DNA of 64,000 nt. Source: Entoloma clypeatum (Eukaryota; Basidiomycota; Agaricomycetes; Agaricales; Entolomataceae). Within the stretch, counting starts at the first letter, position 1, and each line of letters opens with the position of its first letter. Shown here piece after piece: positions 53,318-62,400 of the stretch. The notes beneath the pieces were generated by a model. It was not told where the DNA came from, did not search any database, and saw only the letters and a program-made list of their open reading frames with translations. Location: contig OY751492.1 of the NCBI GenBank assembly GCA_963565915.1, positions 1,426,001-1,490,000 on the forward strand. Reading direction: 5' to 3'. A program made the position numbers and the translations under genes.

Positions 53318-54198
53318 ATGTCGGCAAATGAATTTCAAAAAGAATTGGAGGCGCTGCAGGCCAAACTCACGGAGGTGGAGGCAAAGAAGTGAGCGGCGGA
53401 GGAAGAGGCTGCCAAGAAAGCTGAGGAGGAGCAGAGAGCAGAGGAAGAGAGGGCTGCAGAGGCGGTGCGGGTAGTGGAGGAGACACATCGGGTGTCGGAG
53501 CTGGTGGCTCAGAAGAGGGCCGATGAAGTGGCCGCTGCACAAGGAGCATTGAGCAAGGGGTCGGGGGTGCCGCAGGCGGAGAAGAAGAAGAGGGCGACGA
53601 AGAAGAGGAAGGTGGAGGAGGTGACAGCAACGGTCGGAGAGGGGTCGGGGGTCGGGGTCAGACTCGGCACCTGTAACAGGTGCATCATGAACGCTCATCT
53701 TTTCTGTTTTAACCTTTTGTTTTTAGGAACCAGAATAAGTCGTCGTGCAATGGGTGCATTAAGGACAAGAAGAGGTGTGAGGTTGGAGCGTCAGAGGTAA
53801 AGTTGGAGGTGAAGAAGGTGAAGAAGGTCAACAAGGGAAAAAAGAAGGCGTTGCAGGACACCATCTTGGGTGTCCTCAAGATGATACTGGCGGTGAGGCG
53901 ACTGCTAACAGCAGTCAAAGACTCGGTGAACACTGAGTATCAACCCAAATTGCCGGAGGTGTCGGAGGAAGGGTCAGAGTCGGAGATGGATATGGCGGAG
54001 GAAACACATGAGTTGAGGCTGGAGAAGAGGATTGCGAGGAGGATTAGGAAGGACATTGTGAATAGGAAGAGGTTGGAGTTGCCAGAGCTGTCGGACAACT
54101 CCAACATGTCGATTTCAGAGCTGTCGGAGAAGGCGGCGGAGGAGGAGGAGGAGGAGGAGGAGGAGGGTCTGTCAAACAAGAAACAACGTACTAAGTAG
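53318..54198 (+). pseudogene. coiled-coil Cys-containing protein, one intron, one TGA
   Basis: ATG at 53318 (MSANEFQKELEALQAKLTEV), Glu/Ala/Lys-rich coiled coil, TGA at 53390-53392 in an otherwise open frame. A 47-nt intron at 53680-53726 (GTGCATC ... TTTTTAG, TTTTAAC branch-like) restores frame and joins TCNR to NQNKSSCNGCIKDKKRCEVG, a Cys cluster (CX8CX2CX6C) that may bind zinc. Then a Lys-rich segment, VNTEYQPKLPEVSEEGSESE, acidic run and KKQRTK end. The codon context around the TGA suggests CGA to TGA. Family not recognised. Convergent with gypsy M, which ends about 40 nt away; it could be an accessory gene of an element or a host gene. Confidence 0.6.
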
Positions 54199-54234
54199 AT
54201 AGCAATAGTACTTGTTTTTTCTTGTTTCAGAGCG

Positions 54235-57193
54235 ACGTGAGCGGCCTGGTTTGTTGGGGTAAACAGAATGAAAGTCGGAGACAAGCTCGGGGGCATTTTA
54301 CAGTTCATTGGCTGGTAGCCAAGAGAATTCTTCATCAGTGTTTTCATATCCTAACCAACAGACAAAATATAGTAGCTTGCAGCTATGTTGTTGGTCGATC
54401 TTTTGAGTCAACAATTTCGGCAATCTCGTACTCCAGTTCTCCGTTGATGTCAATCAGGGGAGGCGGAGGTTGGGTCCAATTCAGAATGATGTTCGGAGTT
54501 GCGGGTTCAAGCATGGAGACATGGTAGATGGGGTGAACACCGCGGAATGTGTCGGGGAGTCAGAGGGTAAAGGAGTGTGTGCCAGGTGTGCAATGATCTC
54601 ATATGGTCCCAAGTACTTTTCTGAAAGTTTCTTGGATGGGTGTGTTGTGCGGAAGAACTGTGCTTTGACGAAAACCTGTTGTCCGACAGAGAATGTTGGA
54701 GGTGTGATCCAATTATTGTCGAAGGACTTTTGGTAATGTCGTTGAGCGTCAGAGATGGTGGATTTCAGTTCTTGGTGAAGTTCATCTAAGTTGGTCACAA
54801 AGGATCGGGCTCAGGAAGAGGCGAGGTCTCATTCCGGGTGAACAGTAATGTTTGGATGGTAACCCTTGTTAGCAAAGAAGGGAGATATGCCAGTTGTAGC
54901 ACTAGGTGCGTTGTTGTACGCAAACTCCACAATCGGAAGGAGAGCGGACCAGTTGTCCTGTTGGTAGTTGCAGAATATCTGCAAGTACTGTTCAAGGGTC
55001 TGGTTAGTGCATTCGGTTTGGCCATCGCCTTCGGGGTGGTAACCAGAGGTGAAGTGAAGGGTCATGTTTAGAGCCTTTCTGAGAGATCAGAAGAATTGGG
55101 AGACAAATTCGGGGCCGCGGTCAGAGGTGACATGTTCGGGGACACCGTGTTTAGAGAAGACATGTAATATGAAGAGTACGGCAAGGTCTTCGGAGGTGCA
55201 GTGGATGGTTGTCGGAATGAAGATACTTTGCTTCGTTAATCGGTCAATGATAACAAGGATGGAGTCAAAGTTGGCCGTAAGGCTTGTGTCTTTGTGGCTT
55301 TGATCACATGCAAGTGGTACATGACTTGCAATAGTGTTTGACGAAATCTCATATTCCGGGCCAGGTGTAGTCGCGCTGAATGAGACTGAGTGTTTTGTTT
55401 TGACCTGGGTGTCCAGCAAGCATATGATCATGCTTGTGCTGTAGGACTCGGAGTCGGAGGTCGTCGGAGTCGGGAACATATATCCGATTGTCATGTCAGA
55501 GGAAACCATCAGGGTTGAGAGACCAGCGGGGTTTAGGATCTTTGGAAAGAGTGTTATAAAAAGTGTCGGAAGGGAGTGCTGTGAGTATGTTGTGGTGGAG
55601 CTTCTCTGTGTCCATGATAATGGTTGCATGGAGGTACTTGAGATTCTTGTGGTTGGTAATGACGTCAATTGGAGTACCGGAGCCTTTGAGGTAATGGCGC
55701 CAAGTCTTAAAAGCCTTGAAGATGGCCAGGAGTTCTTTATCATGGGTGTCATGGTTGAGTTCAGGGGCCATGAAAGTGCAGGAATGGAATGCGACAGGGT
55801 GGACTTCATTGTCGGAGGTGATGATCGACAAAATAGCCGCTAGGGCATAGTTGGATGTGTCGGTTTCGACAATTATTGGAGAGTCAGGGATCCAGTGTGT
55901 CAGGATCGGAGCGGTGGTAAATGCCTTTTTCAGGTCATTAAAGGAGGTTCGAGTGTTGTTGGAGAACAGCCAAGTGGCATGTTTCCTGGTTAAACGAGTG
56001 AGTGGAATGGTGATGTTGGAATAGAATGGAATGAAACATTGGTAAAAGTTTGCAAAACCTAAAAAGGACTGGACGTCCTTCACTCTACGCTGTTCAGGCC
56101 AATCCTGAATAATCTTGACTTCCGCTTCCGACATTTTGAGTCTGTCGGGAGGAAGGATAAATCCAAGATATTCTACAGTTTCAGTGGAGAAGTCGCACCT
56201 GTCGGCGCGGGCGTAAAGACCGTGTTGTTGGAGTCATTGGAGGACTTCTCAGACATGTTTTTTGTGTTCCTCGGGGTTGTTGGAGTAGATCAGGATGTCA
56301 TTGAGGTAAACGGTAATGCAGTTGTCCAGAAGGTTGGAGAAGATGTCATTCATGAAACATTGGAAGGGTGCAGGTGCATTAGACAATCTGAATGGCATGA
56401 CTAACCATTCAAACAATCCATAGCAAGTGTGGAATGCAGTTTTCCATTCATCACCTTCAGCGATGCGGACTAGGTGGTATGCATGTCAGAGGTCTATGGT
56501 GGTATAAACACGTGCTTTGCCGGCAGTGGCTAAGAGGTAGGAGATGAGCAGAAGTGGGTATCGGTCCTTCTTTGTGATTTTGTTCAGGCCTCAGTAGTCG
56601 ACGCAAAGTCGGAGTGATCCATCTTTCTTTTGGACGAAGAGGATCGGAGCGCCGTGAGGTGAACTAGAAGGTTTGATGAAACCAATATTGAGATGCTCGT
56701 CGATGAAGTCTCGGAGGGATCCAAGTTCAGATTGCAAGAGTGAGTACATCGGACCAATCAGAGGGGAAGTTCCTTCCTCCAAATTGATCTTGAGGTCGTA
56801 AGGTCAGTGGGGTGCAAGAGTGTTGGCTTTTTTCTTACTGAATACATCAGCAACATTGTGGTATTCCTCAGGTATGCCAGAGAGGTTGGGAGTGTCGTCG
56901 GAGATGGACACAGAATTGGCAGAGATGTCGGAGAGGTGAACACAGAAAGTGTATGCCCCAGGAGCTTTACAAGCATGGAGATACAGTATGCGGCTGCATT
57001 GACCATGGTAATCTGTGGCGGGTTGGAGGTGTTTGGAGTGAGTGGATTGGAGGTGCCCATCAGAGAGGGAGGACACTGCAGAGGTGGCGGAGCTGCCTCA
57101 GCAGTCGACGTCGGACTCGGACTCGGAGTGTTGGGTAACATAGAACGGAATATGATACTGCCCAATACCCAGTCAATCAATGGATTGTAGCGG
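54235..57193 (-). pseudogene. pol: gypsy M pol (RT to chromodomain), decayed
   Basis: From 57193: YNPLIDWVLGSI (protease end), a linker with a frameshift near 57000, RT ([22 protein letters not shown]; stops; the YMDD box reads YLND), RNase H (IIVETDTSNYALAAIL), a frameshift, integrase core (TLHFTSGYHPEGDGQTECTN) and GPY/F region (KLSEKYLGPYEIIAHL). At 54440-54240 a degraded chromodomain is legible (EYEIAEIVDSKDR ... WLPANEL ... NAPELVSDF). Many stops. Its protease N-terminal part is at 50348-50701 on the opposite strand. Confidence 0.88.
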
Positions 57194-57397
57194 GTAGTGT
57201 TTGAAAGTCCGGTCCGGTCTTGTTTTTGACCCCTGAAAAGGGAGGACCGAGGACCGGACCGGTCTCTATTTACTCAGAAAAGTTGAAAAACTGGACCAGA
57301 CCAGTGGAAAACCGGTCTGATCAGTCCGTATATTCCATGCTCATGAGACTGGACCGGTTTGAACCGGTCCAGACCGGTAGTAACTACGTAAATTACC
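57194..57397. mobile_element. MITE L, right terminal part
   Basis: TAGTGTTTGAAAGTCCGG terminus at 57194, GACCGGACCGGTCTC arm, homologous in inverse orientation to the right end of MITE K. Joins the LTR at 57398. Confidence 0.75.
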
Positions 57398-57839
57398 TGT
57401 ATGGGCGACCTTACGATCCAAGACTCAAACTCAGATACTTGCAAGGGAGATCCGAAGTTTAGGTTGAGCAGTCTGATAAGTAATACAACACACACCTTGC
57501 AAGGGAGATCCGAAGAGAAAGTTCTAAGGATTCCCCTGCAAGCTAGCGAGATAAATAGTAAAATGAGATATGAAATAAGAGATAAAACGAGACACATGAA
57601 TGATGAGCAATGATCGGGAGTAGCGATGAAGGATGAATGGAAACAAGATGAATGATAGTACCTGCGATCCGACGTGCGGAGTAGCGGATGGGGGCAGAGT
57701 CGTCGGATGCGGAGAGGCGGATAAGATGTCGGAGACAGCGGAGACAGCGGATACGATCGGAGGACGTCGGAGATGGTGGAATAGAAAGGAGAGGAAGAAA
57801 GGAAAGGAAAAGTAAAAAGTGAAAGTGGTTGCCCTTACA
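57398..57839 (-). repeat. family-2 LTR, solo or end copy
   Basis: 442 bp, TGTATGGGCGACC to GGTTGCCCTTACA. No 5-bp duplication (TTACC/CCATC), consistent with rearrangement at this site. It cuts copia J coding at 57840. Confidence 0.85.
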
Positions 57840-59100
57840 CCATCCAGGTCTGAAAAGGGACCTGGGCCAGGAATGTGCCCGATCACAAGTGACGGTTTGT
57901 TTCTTATTCTCCAGTCGGTGGATGATGAAGGGTGTGGAGTGAAGATAGACCCATTTCCATAGATAACCATATCAGGTAAGGTCTGGATTTGGAGCTGCCC
58001 ATCAGGGGTGCTATCCGTGGTGGAGGAGGCAAAATGTGCCCTCTCCTTGCCTTTCCAGGGACCTTTGCCCTTGGTTTTCCCAGCAGAGATACCACAACCC
58101 TTGCCTTTCCAGGGCTTGGAGTGCTGATGTGAATGCTGCTGGTTAGCAGCTAGTGTTTTGAAGTCCAGTCTCAAAGACCTAGAACTGGACCAGAACCAGA
58201 CTGGTAAAGACTGGTGAAAGACTGGACTGCAGTCTCAAGTTTCAGAATTTTGAGGATTGACCAGTCTCAGGTTCTTCAAATTTTGGAAAAAAAAAAGAAG
58301 ACTGGTTCAACACCAGTCTTGATTTGAGACTCAAAAAATGTAAACTGCCATTATAGGTTCACACAGGTTCTTATAGGTTCACATAGATTCTTTGAAGGTT
58401 CACATAGAATTGGTCTCTCAAGATGTTTTGAAATGTGTTATAAATGATCTCTTGAAACACTTTTAATATATTGGAAAATAACCAGTTTAAACCAGTTCAA
58501 ACCAGTCCTGGTTTACTTTTTTGAGAAAGAAAAGACTGGTTCACCAGTCTTTGACCAGTCCAGTCCTGGTTTCAGTTTTTTGGAGAAACCACTTGACCAG
58601 TCTTGGTTCTAGGTTCTCGATTTTTTGGGCAAAAAACCGGACTGGACTGGACTTTCAAACACTATTAGCAGCTGGTCCTTCCAAAGATCCTTGAGAGGGT
58701 CCAGTGTGAGGCTGGTATTTCGGGGGGTTCAGACGAGCGTGTTTTACCACAGAGAGCTTGTTTGCATGAGCATGTCCTTGGAACTGTGGGGCATGCAGGT
58801 TTTTACAGAAGTATTCGGAGCATACTTGCTCAATTACCTTCCCAATCTTGAGTACCGCAGATTGATTGCCAGTTGGTGGAACATAGTGTACCGCATCAAA
58901 AAGGATGCTGTGAACCAAGCTGTTGTACCCCTGAGGGAGTCCATTCAGAATCATCATGATCCAAACAAACTTGGGGATATCAATGTGGTTGTGTTTGAGT
59001 TGTTGGAAGAGGGTCTGCATCTTATCGATGCCAGACAAAGGATTGGCAGAAGATAGAGAGGTGCAGAGGAGTTGCTGAAAATCAGCAAAGACGGTGAAAC
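57840..59100 (-). pseudogene. gag: copia J gag, split by a MITE
   Basis: 59100-58665 and 58150-57840 join across MITE 58151-58664, whose TTAGCAGC duplication encodes the repeated AAN. Sequence: FNSFTVFADFQQLLCTSLSS, MQTLFQQLKHNHIDIPKFVW, ILNGLPQGYNSLVHSILFD, EQVCSEYFCKN, a copia-type Gag, then KPWKGKGCGISAGKTKG (basic, no CCHC) and HIPGPGPFSDLDG at the LTR boundary. N-terminus cut by copia I at 59101. Confidence 0.78.
58151..58664. mobile_element. hAT-type MITE 5
   Basis: 514 bp, ends TAGTGTTTTGAAGTCCAG and CTGGACTTTCAAACACTA, exact duplication TTAGCAGC at 58143-58150 and 58665-58672. AACTGGACCAGAACC-like arms, no minisatellite. Confidence 0.9.
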
Positions 59101-59410
59101 TGTTGAAGTTCCACCTGGGCGCTAGCCGCAAGTGTACTGAAGCAACCGGCTACAGTGGAAGTACTCTACGATACTGTTCTGACCACTTACATGGATTGGA
59201 GAGGGTGAGGCTGGTGAGAGCGGTTGAGGCTGGTAAGAGCGATGGAGGCGGTTAAGAGTCAAGAGACAACTTGTTGGTATTGACAGTTTCCTGGTCTTAT
59301 ATACTGTACTACTGTTTGTACCAACCAAACAAGTATGTAATGAAGATATGTAAAGGTCACGTGATGTAATCTAATCTAATCTAATCTACGTGATGGGAAA
59401 AGTTTCAACA
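59101..59410 (-). repeat. 3' LTR of copia I
   Basis: 310 bp, same family as H1/H2 but more diverged; GATTA units and CACGTG conserved. G-run polypurine tract follows at 59411-59417 on the complementary strand. Confidence 0.93.
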
Positions 59411-59486
59411 CCCCCCCATATTTAGTACATACTTCTAAATACATCTTACTTTTTCCCACATATATATATAGGTACTTTTGTTTCGC

Positions 59487-62400
59487 CTAGTTCTTTATCA
59501 ATCCGAAGTACGGGATAAACTTGGAAAAGAGGATTTTCCCCAGATTCTTAGTTAAAAGGTCTGCAGGGTTATTCACTCCTTCAATGAATTCGACCGTGAT
59601 GATGCCTTCGGATACTTTTTCTCTGACAAAGTGGAATCGCACGTCGATGTGCTTAGATCGCTTCTCAGTTACAGGGTTGGATGCAATAAAGACGGAGCCG
59701 TTGTTATCTCCATAGATCGGTACTGATCCAATCTGCATTCCAAGTTCGGCAAGCATGCTTCTCAGCCATGTTGCTGCGCGACTGCAATCTGATAGTGCCA
59801 TATACTCTGCTTCTGTAGAAGAGAGGGCGATGGTTTTTTGCGCCGATGATACCCATGTTATTGCTCCAGATGCCAGTGATATGAAGAAGCCGGTGGTAGA
59901 CCTCCTCATGTTTTCATCTGACGCCCAGTCGGAGTCTGTGAATGCATAGATCCCTTTCCCTGAGTCCCCATCATACATGATCGCATAGTCTTTTGTTGCC
60001 TTCAAATATCTGCAAATATCCCTAGCCACTTCTAAATGATGTTTGGTGGGATTCGCAGAAAATTGGGACATTTTGATTACGGCAAAGCAGATGTCAGGCC
60101 TCGTTCCGATCATCAGATATAGGAGTGATCTGATGACGGATTGGTACTTGGATCGGAGTTCCGCATTGGGTTCATCTTCGGACACCATGGGTTTGTAGCC
60201 CGTAGGGAGTGGGGTATGGGTCGCATTGGATTCACTCATCCCCATGCGTGTGAGTATTTTCTCAAGGTAAGGTACTTGATCAATGAAGATCCTCTTCCCA
60301 TGTTGCCTTATCTGGATCGAAAGAAACTCTTTTGGTTCCCCACCAGGCACGAGGTGCCCTAGGTCCCTACATTCCCATGTGGTCATGAAGGCCTTCTTTT
60401 TCTCTAGCGTATATTCCCGGTTTGTGCCGAGAAAAGCAGAGTCGTCGACATAGATGACGGCGATTACAATTTCCCCGTTGGTACTTTTGTGAATAAAAAC
60501 TCCCGCATCGGAGTGAAGCCGGACAAAGCCAAGCTTTTTCATGGAGGAATCAAGTTCTCTCCACCAGGCTAATGCGGCCTGCTTAAGTCCATATAGAGCT
60601 TTGTATAGTCGGTACACAAGGTGTTCTTTCCCTTTTACTACGTAGCCCTCAGGCTGTCGCATGTAGATGACCTCACGGAGCGTTCCATAGAGGAAGGCTG
60701 ATGAGACGTCCAAAAGTGTCATGAACCACCCTTCAAGGGCTGTCAATGCCAGTATTAACCGGACGGTTTCATATCTCACGACTGGTGAGAAGATCTGATC
60801 AAAGTCGATCCCTTCTACCTGTGAGAAGCCTTTTGCGACGAGGCGCGCTTTCAGACGTCCATCGGATTTTTCATTGTAAACCCATTTGTTTCTTAGAGCT
60901 TTCCTCCCTTCAGGCAGGGGTACTAGCTCCATGATCACCCCGCGGCGTTTGAGCATATCTAGCTCTTTTCGTTCAGCCGCATACCAGTCTTCTTTATTTG
61001 GAAGAGGGTATATGTCTTTGTGGGACATTTCAACGATGCCAACTTGGACTGATATTGCCTCCATCAGGAGGTCATTCATCCATGCCGTTTGACCGCCCAA
61101 TCTCCGTCTTCGATCTAATTTTTCAAGATCAGACGCTGGAGTGTCTTCCCCATAGATGCTTCCTGGCATCTTCCGAACTCGTCGTTCCCTGATCGGTCGA
61201 TCTGGTACTTGCTCGGGTTCCGGAGTGGGTACTCGCGGTTCGTCATCAGGCTCACTGGCAGGCAGTTCGTTGTCTGATTCGGGTTGATCCTGTTCAATGG
61301 GAACTGGGTCATGGGGTATTTTGTTGTGACTATCGTCGTCATTGCTGCCGGGGATGAGATCCTCAAACTCATCAGCCGGCTCTGGGTTTTCCATTTCTGG
61401 ATGGTTTTCTGGCAAGGGGTCGATGTGGCATCTAGGGTACTTGCTTTCATCAAAGATAGCTTTCCCGCCCATGAAAATCATGTTGGTCTCAGGATCCATG
61501 AAGCGGTATCCTTTGACCCCTGGTTTTGATCCGAGATAAATCATCAATCGAGATCTTGACTCCAGGGAGTTTCTGCGTTTTTCTTTTGGGATATATACGT
61601 ATTCTTGGCATCCGAAGACTCTGACGCTGGACATGTCAGGGATCTCATTGGTCACCCTGAAATAAGGGGTTTTCCATTCAAGGCGCCGCATGGGGGTTCT
61701 GTTGTATAGAAATGCTGCATGTTCCAAACAGAATTCCCACCACATCGGCGGTAGACATGCGTCGAAACGCAATGCCTGAGATTTTTCCCACAGAGTTCGA
61801 TTTATCCGTTCTGCTCTACCATTCTGCTGGTGCTGATATGGGAGTGTGACGTCGATCAGAATTCCATGATCGGCAAGTACATCCTTGTATTCATCAAATT
61901 CTCCACCTCCATCAACCCGCCATTTTTTAGGGGTGGCGGCGAATTGATTCTGGATCATCGCAAGGAATTGTTTCAGCGCCGTGATGGCGCCTGACTTTTT
62001 CCTAAGCAAGACAACCCAGACATGGGAAGAAAAATCATCCAAAAAGGTAAGGAAATATTTGTACTTGTGGTACGATGCCGTGGATATCTGTTTCAAGTCC
62101 GAATGGATCAAATCAAAAGGTTTGACAGCCCTTGTCATCGAGTTAGGGTAAGACTGATTCGGCATTTTCCCTTTTAGACACCCCGTGCAGCTTTCCTGTG
62201 ATTTCTCACGTACTAACGTTTTGGGTACTCCTTTGGTACTGGTGGGAATCTTATTGAGCGCCTGGTCATTTGGGTGGCCAAGGCGTTTGTGCCAGGTTTC
62301 GACAGTGATTTCGCTAGAGATCGCGTGGATTTGGTCTTGGCGTATTTCAGTGTCTAACCAATAAATGGTTTGTCCGAGAATGTGAGGTGAGAACTGTATT

